DNA from: Chondrus crispus
Lineage: Eukaryota; Rhodophyta; Florideophyceae; Gigartinales; Gigartinaceae
DNA: 64,000 bases
Assembly (NCBI RefSeq): GCF_000350225.1
Contig: NW_005179080.1
Coordinates: forward strand, 434,001 to 498,000
Direction: 5' to 3'
Position 1 is the first letter of the stretch. Each line of letters opens with the position of its first letter. Position numbers and translations under genes: made by a program. Shown here one piece after another: positions 40,901 to 52,578 of the stretch. The notes under the pieces are model-generated. The model was not told the DNA's origin, did no database searches, and worked only from the letters and a program-made list of their open reading frames with translations.

Positions 40901-41274
40901 CGAGAATGAAATAGATCTTCAGCCTGGGAAGTACAGGGAAAGATCTCTGTCGTGCTGATCTTAGATATCGAAATGTCAATCAGCTTCCGGTAACTTGAAC
41001 TGAACTATGAATGCGTATGGTAAATGATTGAAATGCGTCTTGAATCCAGTGTAGTTCGCGTTTCAGGACAGATTAACCACTTTACATAGAGCGGAGAGGA
41101 GGTGTAACCCACCAAGGATCTGGCGGCAGAGAAACCCGTTCTTGATCTCTGAAAGACGTCGGTAACCACACGGCAAGAAAGTAGAGCACATCATTCGATA
41201 CACAGAATCTCACCCCGAAAAGTGCAAAGCCATGTCGCAATTGGTATTTGTGCTGTGTTTTCATTTCAATGTTT

Positions 41275-41718
41275 TCATCTCAAGTTTTTCACTCTGTAGC
41301 GGGGGTGGCCTGCGTTGGTTGCGGGTACTGCGTGACACGTCGCGCGTACCCTTCTCCACGTATGCCACGACATGCGCGTGCGGTACGCGTCAGGTTTTGA
41401 TGTGATCTCTCCTGCCGTGAAGTGTTTTGATGTGGATGGCGGGTAGAACGCCCGCTTGCTCCCAGCTTCTTCAGCTCCTGCTTGCCCATCCTCCGGTAGG
41501 TTTGATAAGATGTTTCCACTTGATGCAAGGCTGGCATTTTCCCCCCGCTCATATCCTACTCCCTCCTTGACACTCCCAGCTGGATCTCCAGACGCTGACG
41601 CAGACCGCTTTCCTGAAGGTACTACGTGATTGCCAGCACTTGATGATTCTTTCCTTTCTCCTTGCTGATAGGACAGTGGAGCGAAAGATGGAGTCTGGTT
41701 GTTCTTCACACTGTGCAT
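41275..41718 (-). CDS. Hypothetical protein
   Basis: A 147-aa Ser/Gly/Lys-rich frame (SAGNHVVPSGKRSASASGDP) without recognised domains. It is flanked by mobile remnants and may be chance or transposon-derived. Confidence 0.25.
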   Translation of the reverse strand: MHSVKNNQTPSFAPLSYQQGERKESSSAGNHVVPSGKRSASASGDPAGSVKEGVGYERGENASLASSGNILSNLPEDGQAGAEEAGSKRAFYPPSTSKHFTAGEITSKPDAYRTRMSWHTWRRVRATCHAVPATNAGHPRYRVKNLR

Positions 41719-42183
41719 AGTTTCGCTCCTTCTATTGCGAGTCGTGTCAATGTTCTGTTGCCCGTGGCCATTAGAGCTGGCGGTGGAGGCGTAAAAAGAC
41801 CCAGGACTAAGGCTGTGTTCAGCCTGGTCCGGTGCAAAACGATGATAGAGAATTTGGAAACGGATTCCCTCTACGCCAACCTTTCTATTACACCTAAGAC
41901 GGCCATAAATGAGTATTTTTATGAATATTTTCCAAACGTGCCAGTTGATTTGTTCAATATTTGGGGACCCGAACCTGATACGCGCGCGGAAGCGTGACAG
42001 AAGGAGCCCGCCGCCGAAGACCTACCCTTGGTAGTTTCTCTTCTTGAGAAGAGCTGAGATCAGCTCCCTTCTCGCCGTTCTCGTCTCTTCCCAGCCCCTA
42101 CGGTCTTCTTTCGCTTCGCCCCCCGTCTCCCGCGCTAACCAGCTGCTCGCTCTCCTCCATCCTGGCCTTGCCATCGTTGCCCA

Positions 42184-42438
42184 GTGACGCGCACTACCAC
42201 ACGCCGGCGTTGTCTCCGTCTCCTCCCTCATGGCAGCGGCGGTCGCGGCTACCGTCTCCACGACCAGCTGGCCGGCCGCCTGCCGCTGCCGCAACCGCCG
42301 CTGACCGACAGCAGCCGCTTCAGGGCCGTGTGCAGCCTACCGGTGCCTACAAAACATCCCGCCGTGCTCAGTCGGAACGCCCGCATGGGCATCCTCCTCA
42401 TCACCGCAGCGGGCAACATCTATCTCTTCTCGATGTAA
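42184..42438 (+). pseudogene. GC-rich coding-like fragment, unidentified
   Basis: The plus frame ending in TAA at 42438 contains FRAVCSLPVPTKHPAVLSRN then ARMGILLITAAGNIYLFSM, with nearly every third codon position G or C over about 60 codons. The beta-strand-like alternation (ILLITAAGNIYLFSM) is reminiscent of a WD-repeat blade, but no family can be named. It looks like a captured exon fragment. Confidence 0.4.
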
Positions 42439-42636
42439 GACCTCAAGCACCAAGCCCAGAGCGATCTAGACACCATGGTACGTCCACCCCCCGTTGCACC
42501 CTCCGCCAGCTCTCCGCCCCAGTCTCAAATCTCACACAAATCTACTACCCGAACCACCCACTAAGAGCCGCTTCCTCCCTCTTGAGCCACAAAACCCAAC
42601 GCCATGGCCGACCGCGGCTCCACCGCTGCCCCGGGG

Positions 42637-42760
42637 CCCCGGGGGGGGGGGGGGAAATAACCCCTTTTCTTCACCTTCACCCAAAAATTAAGCCCCGGGG
42701 GGGGGGGGGGGAAGTAGCCGCTCTCCTCCACCTCCACGCAAAACTCACGGCACGCTGCAT
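42637..42760 (+). repeat. Tandem duplicate of about 55 bp with poly-G runs of 14 and 15
   Basis: Two units each contain CCCCGGGG extended to a long G run, GAA-TA-CC, TC-TCACCT-CAC and CAAAA. The G runs are 42641-42654 and 42697-42711. Confidence 0.8.
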
Positions 42761-45321
42761 AACATTCCTCATCGCTACATCTCCCCGATCGCCGCCTGGA
42801 TCTCGGCCTCCACGCTCTCCACGCCTCTGCGAATCTCACCCACCAACCGCTTGCATTCTTCCACATCCTACGCGCGCGCGTCGTAAGCAGGACAAGCATC
42901 TCACCAAGTCAGTCACGTGCCCGCACTCCGCCCCGCGAACCGCCGCCTCGCCGCGCATCCAACTCATCGTCCGCGGCGCCACGAACCGCTGCAGCGCTCG
43001 CTCGACCTGCGCGAGCCGTTCCTCGCGCTCCCTAAAATGTTTCCCCATCTCCACCAACTTCTCGTACCTCTAGCCCCCCTATACGCCCCCTCATGCACGC
43101 GCTCCCTCCCCGGGTGCGTCTTGCAGTACCTTGTCCTGCGCTCCATCACCATCCGCTTGCTCTGAAACTGAAACGCCGGCTCAGTTCTGAATGGACGAGC
43201 TTTCTCCATGAGGCTTCCAGCGCGCCCTACGTCTGACTAAACACTCCCTTCTGCGCTAAATCCGGCTTCGCGCGGGAATGGTAAGTCCAGGGCAATTGTC
43301 GACCGCATCGCCGATGGTTCTAGGGACAGACGAATAGCTCTTCCATTACGCAGAGTATTTTTTGTTTTTCATGAACGTTTTCGCTTGCAGTATTCTTGAT
43401 CTTTTCCTCACGACTTCGAGGTGTTACGTCCCCTCCCATCCCGCCGTCTTACTTTCTGGGACGGCATCCTATTCGTATACAATACGGGTGGGTCTCGGCG
43501 TTCTTCGATGAAACGCAGAGTAGGCGACCACATCCGCGAGCTCAGCCCCTAGCATAACACCACCCTCTGCACGGCAATTGGAAAACAATATGACAGTATA
43601 GCAGCAATTAGAAAGACAGAGACAAGCCGCAACCCTCAAAGGAAAGCGTAAATCAGCTCGTGTTGAATTTACGTTACCGGTGCGTGTTCCGAAGCTAAAG
43701 CAGGGCTGCTACCAGAAGCAGCCGTCTAGACCATCCGGATAAGTCTGATTCAAGCCATCAAAAGCAAAGAACTCGAACGTACCCCCGCGAAATAGCCCCT
43801 CAAAAGATAGAATCCAGGGGGTGAAAGAGCATGCGAAAAGCACTGGCGAGGCATCTTTGAATGGAGATAGACAGCAAGAACTGAAGCCGTGTCAGGGTGC
43901 GGACGTCACCCGCGCAATCACGAACAAATGTTCCGGGACAGACCAAATTAAGGCAGCCAGGAAGCAGAAACTCGAAGAAATCGCTTGGAGAATGGGCTCA
44001 AGTCAAGGCTCCATAAGCATCGCTCTGTCACGGGGCGATGCGAGCCTATCGCCTCCAGCCAGGCACATTCTCTTCGTGGACAGCCGCCAATTGCTCGGCA
44101 TGCCTCCTCTGGATGGGCACGTCCTTTGCGTGGATAGAGGGCAGAACACACCCCTGACTCGGGGCTCCGGTCCCCGTGTCCAAAATGCGTAGTATCGCTG
44201 GCTTACCGTAGTGCCAAGATTGCGTTGAGGGCTTGAATGAACCCTGGGAGGCGAGTTGGCAAACTTACAAGGTATCATGTGGACTTACTTTTTTCCCGGA
44301 ATGATTTTGCAATCCGTTCATGATTTGGCAGCGGTTACACACATTTTCAAGATACGTTGTTCGCGTGAAACGCGAAAAGGTACTGTTTGTCGGTCATGAC
44401 TTGTGATTGATACAATGAAGGGTGTTTTATGGCAGTCATATACGTGGCAGCCGCAATGTCTCGAACTTTTCAAGAGCGCTTCTTTCGAAGTGAAGAAACA
44501 TCTATGATGCGATCTCTCTACATTGAAACAAATCTTTATGAATTTTTGAACTGAAACTGAGATCAAGAATGATGTCCTCGTCTTCGTGGTATTGGAAGAT
44601 CTCCGTTCTCCAAGCATAGTCAGATGACGTTACCGCCGCCAGTGACGTGTGTATCGAGCGCTGCTTCCGTCGAAAGATTCAATTTTCGAGATGTATCTCA
44701 GACTCTTCCGGATGGATGACCAGTAGTGATTGTTTGTCAATCCATTCAGTGAAGTCTACAGAACAAATAGCGCATTGGTCATTCTCATCGGGAATATGAC
44801 CCATAGTGAAGAAACAGTTCTCTCGCCTTTGGATTGTGTTGCAGTTTAATCGTACCACAGGTGTACGATGGCACCTTAGCCGCTGAACTGTGATAAATCA
44901 GACTAACAAGAAATATCAAAGACAAACCCGCCACAGAGCGCTTTACTATTTACTGTATCAATGCATTAGTATTTGTCTATAGTATGAGTATGAACCTCAA
45001 CTCGTTCCTCTGCCACCACTAGTAGGAAAGGTCGTCATCTGGCTACCTGCAGGGCACCGAAGGACCGCCATTAACCCCCTCAAAAATTTGTACAAAAGTG
45101 CTTAATGGCAACCAAGCTTCACACCCAATTACAGCCAAAAGGCGGCCTAATTTTTTTATGGTTGCCATCGGCTCGCCATCTCGCAGTTTTATGCAATCAT
45201 TAGTCCGCCTTAGCCCCGCCATTGTCCGTCCATTAGCCGGCCATCTCGGTCGCCATGAGGCCGTTCCATAGCTGCCCTGCTTTCTACTAGGGCGCGGGGA
45301 CGTGGCGGACTGGTGCGCTCG
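42761..45321. other. Mobile-remnant gap, no supported gene
   Basis: About 2.5 kb. The part to 43200 is GC-rich and possibly another captured fragment. A plus frame at 43821-44192 (123 aa) contains KQKLEEIAWRMGSSQGSISI, which could be a helix-turn-helix, but is otherwise unrecognisable. The remainder is AT-rich and featureless. Confidence 0.35.
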
Positions 45322-45497
45322 AATACCCACATTTCGACCAAAGTTTCGCATGAAATTGATTGCGCACAACGGCGCGCAATTGCCGCCTGGATCAGGACCT
45401 CGGTGAGACACAACGGTCCGGCAAACACACACAAGCGCCCCGATCCACGTCACTGGTACGGTAATTCCGCCGGCGGTGATCGGGGTGATCGTCGCAC
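45322..45497 (+). repeat. MULE left TIR
   Basis: 176 bp; see the element. The match to the right TIR stops abruptly after GATCGTCGCAC. Confidence 0.9.
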
Positions 45498-45576
45498 ACC
45501 TCGACCTTCGACCGTACCCTTCGCCTCGGCTTCGCACCGTTCCCGCTCCTGGATTCCTGTCTGTTCTCAGCTCGGC

Positions 45577-45990
45577 TCTTTCCTGCACCTGGATCCTGCT
45601 GCTCCCCTTCACAGCCACCCGTCCCTCGCCCAAATCCTGCCTGTGCTCCGCCACCTGCGTCTGCAGATTCCAAGCCTCGCTCCTTCTTGCACCTGGATCC
45701 TGTCGCTCCCCTTCACAGCCACCTGTACCTCACCCGAATCCTGCCTGCGCTCCGCCAGCTAGACGCAGCTACATCTACACGTTCCGTCCTGCAACTGGAT
45801 CCTGCTGCTCCGCTTCACAGCCACCTGTACCTCGCCCAAATCCTAATCGCGCTCTCCACCTAGACTCATCTGCGTCTTCAAGTTACGAGCCCCGCTCCGT
45901 CCCACAACTGTATCCTGCCGCTCCGCTTCAAAGACTACCGTACTTCGCCCCAATTCTGCCTGCGCTCCCCCACCGGTGTCTGCAAGTCTC
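45577..45990 (+). repeat. Minisatellite, four imperfect units of about 105-110 bp
   Basis: Units start near 45577, 45680, 45790 and 45895, each with a GCTC or GTCC lead, GCACCTGGATCCTG (later CAACTG-ATCCTG), CTCC-CTTCACAGCCACC, TCGCCCAAATCCTG and GCGCTC. It lies between the MULE TIR and its transposase and could be part of the element's 5' leader. Confidence 0.75.
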
Positions 45991-46270
45991 CGCTTCTACT
46001 CGTACTCTTGCTACGATCATATCTCACTGCCCCAATTACGGCGCCGTTCCCCCCTCAGGCGAGTCTGTATCTTGCTTCTGCTCCTCCACAAGCGACGGTC
46101 CGCAGCGTGGGCACAGATTCATCCTCACCCGCGGCCGCCCGCAATCGTCAGTCAGCCTGCCCCCAGTGTGCTTCTAATTGCTCTCTGCAATTGTTCCTTG
46201 CCCCTGTCGCCAATTTACACCGCTTGTCCAGTATATACAGTGCGGCTCGGGCATTTTGTGTACATTTGGG

Positions 46271-48663
46271 ATGTCATCTGGGAAAGGAGAGGTACGGACA
46301 GTGAACGTTGCATCTGCAAAACTCATGTTTCACGAGTGCTTTCACGGTTTGTTCCCTAAACTCGAAGAAGTGGTCTCAACGCTTTCTGAAGTAACTACGG
46401 TGACCTACGCCGATCTAGAATCCATTCTGAGAGTCGTGTCAGATACTAGTGACACTAGTTCTGTCATCATTGATGAGAATGTATTCTCTGCGCTGGTCAA
46501 TGCGGTATGGGGGACAGAGACCCAATCATGTTTGAGCAACTTACGAGCTCTGTGCTTGACAAAGTGCAACCGCTGCAAAAGATACAAGGAAATGGCCAGG
46601 TTTTTGGGCAAGGGAGGAAAGCTGAGCACAAACTGCTCACATTGTCGCCAGCAAGAACCCGCCACTAGTATCCCAAACAAGGTCTATTTCAGTGCCTGGC
46701 TTCCCTTTGTTGCTACCCATGAAGCAGAATTTATCGAAGAGGAGCACTGTAAACATTTTCATACAGCTGTGCGTCTAAACGTTCCTGTAGAATGTTGGTA
46801 CGCGACAGATCGCAACATGGATCAGGCTGCGCGTCTTGAATTTCAAACACAGGTTAAAGCTGTCGTTGAAAAGTAGAGAAGTTCAGTTATAACACGCACA
46901 TGCGTGGCGTGAACTCCGTGCAACTAATTTGCAGTCAACGAAGACACAACGCCGATGCCAAGAGGAGAAAATTGACTGCACAAATGTATAATTGCTGCAG
47001 TGGCATCTCTTTTTCTTTTTCACGTGGAGCTGTTTCTAGAACAGCGGTTAGGCACAACTCATTCCACGAAGTGGCACAGAGAAAATTCTGTCTGACGCAG
47101 GAGTGCAAGTCAATCGTTCAGCAGCGAGCAACGGAAGGGAGCTCACCATTTATGATTTGTGCGAATCCTCGCGCATCTGACCATTTGTTTATACAGTACG
47201 CGCAGGTGTATCAGACTTGGTTAGACACGGTCACTTCAAACTTTCGCAGGTCAGTGGATCCCAAGCAATCTCTACTTATTTTTGCCAATGAAAGCAAAAA
47301 CTTCGATGTCATTTTTCATCAATCGTCTCCTTTTGCGGTGGCACTGTCGACCAGTCTAGGAGCTTCCTTATGCAGGCAGCACCAGATTGTAGAGGGGTTC
47401 ATTGACTCGACGTACAAAACAAACGGGTCAGGTCTGGAATTTTTTGTCGTGTTAGGTACTGTGCTTGGTACTGGGTTTCCGTTAATTTACTTTTTCGTCG
47501 AAGGAGGGGGCAAACATGGACAAAACATAAGACGAAAAGACACTATTTTGGGTGTCTTCAAGGCTATGCATAGAACCTTGAACTCTTTCCGTCCTCTGTT
47601 CTTTTTTTCGGACAAAGATTCCGGGCAGCTTGACGCTATCAAGCGTTTGTATGGTATTAATCCGTCTCTGTGCCTTTGGCATTTGAAAAGGGCAATTAAG
47701 CAGAAGATATCGGGACTGAGAAAAGAAAAGAAAAGCGTCCTTTCGAAGGAAAAGGAGCAAGCGCTGATGGACCTGATTACCCTGCACTTTAATCGGCATC
47801 CTTTTTTTGACAAGCACTTCTCCATGCTTTTTGCAAAAGAGAAAGCCAAAGATCAGCTCCACACCTTCTTCTCGTCTGGAACAGAAAGCACCCTCAAAGA
47901 TTATCTGCTACGGAATTGGTATGACGATAACATATTCTTTTGTTGGGGTCGTAGAAATGCTTCCCTGATACCCCTTTCGAAGACAACTATGATGTGCGAG
48001 TCGCACTGGTCACTTCTGAAGCGCCTTTATTTATCGCCATACAACCGCCCCAGAGTAGATCTTTTGCTTTATGTTCTTGACAGTAAGCTATTGAGCAAGT
48101 ATACATCGGACTACCATCTTCTGATGAATGGAAGGAAGAAGCCCAGTTGGTGGCGAGAATTTGTCGAGGAATGGAAGAGATGTGCCACAACGACAATTCG
48201 AGGGATTTATATTATGGACAAGGACACGTGGACATGCTCATGCCCGGCTTATCTTCGAAGCCCCTTTCTACTGTGCAAGCATCTAGTTGCTGGGGCAGAT
48301 GTGCCTGTTTATCGTGACATAATCCGAAGGCGGCACCCTCCTTTCCTGGAGATACAAAGAGAGCCAAACAGGTTCATTCCAAAGCTTGAGGGGTCGCTGC
48401 AACGTCATCAGAATCATGCAGCTCCTCCCCAGCTGTGCATAAACGACAATAGCATAGCGAACATTCTCAGCAATGAATTCTTTGCAGACTCGAGAGAAAG
48501 TTTGATGAAGAACACTGCTGAAGCCGCACGCGAGGCAAAAGAGGTCTGTGTGTGGATGACAGAACATATCTCAAGTCTGTCTGAAACTACAACCGGCAGT
48601 AAGCAAATCATGTATATCAACGGCACTGTGTGTAGTAGTCTAGGTGGCCTAGACTACGCGTGA
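46271..48663 (+). CDS. MULE transposase with SWIM zinc finger, one intron
   Basis: Exon 1 is 46271-46872 and exon 2 is 46935-48663, joined in phase over a 62-bp intron (GTAGAG...TTTGCAG), giving about 776 aa; without splicing a TAG ends the first frame. The N-terminal part has CNRCKRYKEM and CSHC, a possible zinc site, and the joining region is basic (RRHNADAKRRK). The DDE core shows GFIDSTYKTN (first Asp), FFFSDKDSGQ (second), CLWHLKRA and MCESHWSLLKR (Glu), as in MULE transposases. The SWIM finger is WTCSCPAYLRSPFLLCKHLV (C-x-C, C-x-H). No lesion is visible, so it is probably functional. The short intron and exact donor are inferred. Confidence 0.82.
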
Positions 48664-49757
48664 GTTTTGGATAGTCAGCTTGGCCGAACTGTCCTCGGGA
48701 GACCAGGCCTTGCGGGCCGGCAACAGATCGTCTGTTGCAGGGTAGAGCAGCGGACTGTATCCAGTCCGCGGGTGAAGGAGAAAAAGAAGAAGACAGAAGG
48801 TAGGTAAGTGTAGATAGTGGGTAAGTAGGTAGGGATAGTAGAGAGGTAAAGAAACAGAAAAAGAAGACAACGAGATAGCACACACAACAAAAGGGGCTGC
48901 GCGACGGGCAACGTAGACGCGCACGCGCAGGGGTGTCCAACGTAGGGACAGCGCCGCCAACCTAGGGCAGACGCTCTGCAGGGGGGGTTGGTCGGGTCCA
49001 AGCCGCGCGCTTCTAAACGGTGCTGTGACTCGCCCGGCGACTCTTAGGGATCCGAGAGTAACGTACTCCACGAAAAAAGAGGCTCCTCCAGAGAAACGTC
49101 TCGAGTTCGGGAGAAGGTTCTTGATGCTTTTTTCCTTCGAGTTCAGGCACGGCCTCCCATGACTAAGTAGGGCGGGGCCGGCCGGGGAAGGGCGCTCGGC
49201 TTACAGAGCCGGCGCTGCGCAAAAGCTTACAGACCATTTGCACTTCCCAGGTCGCGTTGTCATACTATCTACTTACAGTGCCCCGGGCCACACTTGTCGG
49301 GCGGCCTGAGCTACGGAAATTGGCGTGGGTCCAGAAGTGACCCCTAGAAACAGCCAATGAAAAAGGAGAACTCTCTACAATGGTTCGTGGGCAACTCCGC
49401 GTCCCGGGCGAGCGACCTCCTGGGAACCAGTGCTCCACACTGTGCTGAGTAATTTAAAGAAGTACAAAAGAGATATTGAACATGACAAAAGCATGCGCAG
49501 GCAACCCCGCACTTGGTCAAACGCAAACACTATGCACAATCCGTAAAGAACTAGGAAAGTTACAGAGTATCAATTGAGGGGGAGGAAAGAGGTATGATAG
49601 GGTAACAATGTGGGGAGAAGTAGCAAGTAAAGGAGGGGTATGGGGAGGAGTGGTGGAAGAAGTGGGAGGAGTGGGGCGGCGTATGTATAAAGTAAATACC
49701 CACATTTCGACCAAAGTTTCGCATGAAATTAGCGGCATTATATCTATTGGAAAAGCA
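48664..49757. other. MULE 3' interior, no second gene
   Basis: The strand turns purine-rich at 48775-48900. A GC-rich part follows to 49340. An extra copy of the TIR tip in the left-end orientation lies at 49695-49730 (36 bp identical), so 49695-49933 is itself a 239-bp unit with inverted ends. Confidence 0.6.
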
Positions 49758-49933
49758 GTGCGACGATCACCCCGATCACCGCCGGCGGAATTACCGTACC
49801 AATGACGTGGATCGGGGCGCTTGTGTGTGTTTGCCGGACCGTTGTGTCTCACCGAGGTCCTGATCCAGGCCGCAATTGCGCGCCGTTGTGCGCAATCAAT
49901 TTCATGCGAAACTTTGGTCGAAATGTGGGTATT
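49758..49933 (-). repeat. MULE right TIR
   Basis: 176 bp, inverse of the left TIR with two differences. Confidence 0.9.
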
Positions 49934-50555
49934 AGGAGGGCCGGGTGCCTCGCGCTGAGGAAACTCTGCGCGAGGATCGAGGAGTGCGGGAGAGGGTGCG
50001 TGCCGCGGGCCGCGAGGCGGCCGAGAGAGGCGTGGAAGGAGAAAGGGCGTCATCAATTTGGGTACGCCGCGCTAATGGATATGGGAGCGCTGAGGGAGGA
50101 GGAGGAGAGAAGCGATTGGCGGTACACTGTGCCGGCGGGGTTCTCCGTGAGCAGGAGGGCAGATGACTAGCAACAAGCTACAATGTGGAGGGGGCGGGAG
50201 GAGAAGGGCGGGGGAGGTGTGGGGCTTACAGAGGTGGGGCTTACAAACGCGATGCAGTGTAAAAATGGGGCGCGCAACGCGCGCCACGAGCGTACTAGCT
50301 CAGAAGACGCACGGCCGAAGCGCGCGGCCTTGGCCCGGCGCCGAGACAGCGCGTCACGATTTAGCGCCGTCATGAGAGATCCACACTACATGCTGGCCGC
50401 ACCTCAGCATCTGCTACGGATTGTGCTTCGAGTGGGGTGCGACGTGGACACATGGAGAGATGGCGCGGTTGCGTGCGGCGGACTCACCGATGTCCGACGT
50501 ATCATATTGACGCGGACTTGACTCGGCGCACGAAGCGCGCACGGAGCCCACTTGT
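49934..50555. other. GC-rich fragments outside the MULE
   Basis: Plus frames to 50170 (EECGRGCVPRAARRPREAW) and 50345-50520 (MRDPHYMLAAPQHLLRIVLR) look coding-like but are short and unrecognised. The captured-fragment interpretation given for other GC-rich pieces may apply. Confidence 0.3.
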
Positions 50556-50700
50556 CCTGCACTAATACAAATTTCCGTGTCTGCGTGTGTGTGTGTCTGT
50601 GTGTGTGCGCTCCCCCGCGTGTTTCCATTGGCGCACGGGGGCGCTGCGGTGAGAAGTGGCGGCCACGGGCAGGCCTGGCTGCAGGCCAGGCGGCAACGCG
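50556..50700 (+). repeat. Dispersed repeat R2, copy 2
   Basis: Matches 33062-33200, including a GT microsatellite and AGTGGCGGCCACGGGC followed by a palindromic GGCCTGG/CCAGGC. Confidence 0.7.
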
Positions 50701-51839
50701 GAGACGTGGGACACGTGGTAACCACGCGCACGATTGTGGCACTTGTAGCATAAACACCCCCAGCGATAGGGGTGCATGCACAGCTCGACCGAGACCCCGT
50801 CCGATCGGGAAGACGGAGGTGAAGCAGGACACCAGCTAACGGCACCGGGCAGCGGGCCCGGGTAGCGTGGTAGAGCGGGAACGGGGAGGACGCAGGTACG
50901 CGCGAGCGGTTCGACGCCTCGACGCCCCGGCGCGGTACTGGGTAACGATCCAGTACCGACGGGCGAAGGCGGAGCCGACTCGTGGGCGTACCGCGCGCGT
51001 CCTCCACCCGCGCTCGGTGCCGCTCTAAGGTAGTTAGCGAGCGCTACCTTAGAATAAGCGGGAAGTCGGACCTTGACGGTCGGTGGGTGACAAGTCCGTG
51101 CTTGTCCTCCTCCACCGCCGCCGGTCCGCTCCATATTTAATGTACATAATAACCTATCATAATAGTACAGTACCGATGTACTGTAGCGGTCGGTCGACAC
51201 TGTAATACTGTCAGCCATCGGGGCTGGCAGTACACGTGTGCGCGCGCTCTTCGGTCCCGCTCGTACACGTGTACACGTGCGCCCCCTGTACTCGGGGGTA
51301 CACGTGGTGGTACTGTAGAGCATCGAGCCCTACAGTAACCGATCCGATTCTGAGTTGATCTAATCTAAAATAAAGCCCCAGGGGGGGTTATACTACAGCA
51401 CTACAGTTATACAAATTTTAAATGTTTTACTACATGAAGAGCAAATTTCGGCCATGAGCGCGTAGATTTTTGAATAGAATTCAGAATTAGGCGAACGCCG
51501 CGGCAGCGTCTTTTCTTTCGCGTGGAAGATTCGGCAGACGTGCTTCCGCCGTCCGAGCCCATCTGGCACGTGCGCTCTGGTGGCGGTGCGCGGTCGGAAA
51601 CGCACAAGGCGGCGGCGGCGGTGAGTGGTTCGGCGGAGGCGGAGGAGGGGGTACGGATTGGAGGAACGCGAGCTACGCCATGCTGCAGAAGGGGGGGTTC
51701 GAGCGACGACAGAGAGGTGAAAGACTACGGGGACTGCGGCAGGGGCGATTCGGGCAACGGGTACGACTTGATGGAACACGGGAACGCGAGCTACGCGATG
51801 GGACAGCAAGGGCGATTCGGGCGAGGGGAAGGGGATCAT
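50701..51839. other. Palindrome-rich gap with one hairpin, no intact gene
   Basis: A 9-bp-arm hairpin (CTAAGGTAG/CTACCTTAG) lies at 51026-51053. Between 51170 and 51330 TACAGTA, GTACACGTG and GGGGGTAC-type palindromes cluster. A Gly-rich coding-like fragment occupies about 51520-51830. Confidence 0.4.
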
Positions 51840-52576
51840 TGTAGTGCAATGCGCCTGTCAGGCAGAGACTGCGGTGCGATGGTCCAGCAAAAACAACAAC
51901 AGCAACAAAAAGAACAACTGCCGACAGCACAGCGCTACGGAGTGTCGGAATCTCCCTTCTCCGTTTAAACGAGCTTGCGACGTCGCAAGACGTCGTACGA
52001 GTACTCTTAGTAGCTCAGATCCCTGATAGGGGGGGCACAGAGAAACTGCCCGGCCTGGGATCGATGCGGTAGAGTCTTTCGAAGACAAATGCTCGACGAG
52101 TGTGGGGTGGGGCGTGTACATAGGTACCCTGGTTCCACTGGGTTGTAAGGCCAATGCTCGTTGAGCTTCTTCGGCACCTTGTAACGCGACAAGGCCTTCG
52201 ACGGGGGCGTCGCAACGCAGCCCGACGGGATTAAATGAAAGTAGCAGCGCTCCACCAACTGTGCCGCCTGATGGCTCGAAACACCTTCACCGGTTCGGTG
52301 GCAACCGAGGCCGATGGCACCAACATTGGTTTGTGCACACGACGAAGCCCTTAGAGGGAGACCTCGTTGCAACAGTCTCCGTCGGAAAATAGGTCACAAT
52401 AGCAGCGCTACGTCAACTGTGTCGCCCGATGGCCAAGACACGTACACCGGTTCGGTGGCAACCAATTCGATGGTACCAACACAAGATAAGCGAAATAGGT
52501 ATAATCAGAGATAGAGAAGGATAGGTAAATGAAGGAAAGGGAAAGGGAACCCTCGAACGCAAAGGATAAAGTAATC
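51840..52576 (+). repeat. Dispersed repeat R1, copy 2
   Basis: It starts TGTAGTGCAATGCGCCTG and ends GGATAAAGTAATC, and includes an additional segment (52320-52460) that partly repeats its own GCAGCGCT-CACC motif. Next copy follows two bases later. Confidence 0.7.
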
Positions 52577-52578
52577 CA

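Larger units (their letters stand above)
45322..49933 (+). mobile_element. MULE (Mutator-like element) with 176-bp TIRs
   Basis: Terminal inverted repeats 45322-45497 and 49758-49933 (tips AATACCCACATTTCG) differ at only 2 of 176 positions. They enclose a MULE transposase gene reading inward from the left. Long TIRs are typical of MULEs, and the near-identity points to recent activity. I could not find the usual 8-11 bp target duplication. Confidence 0.85.

Noticed and set aside
45322-45497. Target-site duplication for the MULE
   Set aside because: The bases before AATACCC on the left (GTGCGCTCG) and after GGGTATT on the right (AGGAGGGCC) do not match.
48744-48780. tRNA-like sequence (GTAGAGCAGCGGACTG followed by a matching arm)
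   Set aside because: It folds as a simple 8-bp hairpin (GCGGACTG/CAGTCCGC, loop TATC). No acceptor stem and no GTTCGA T-loop are present at proper spacing.
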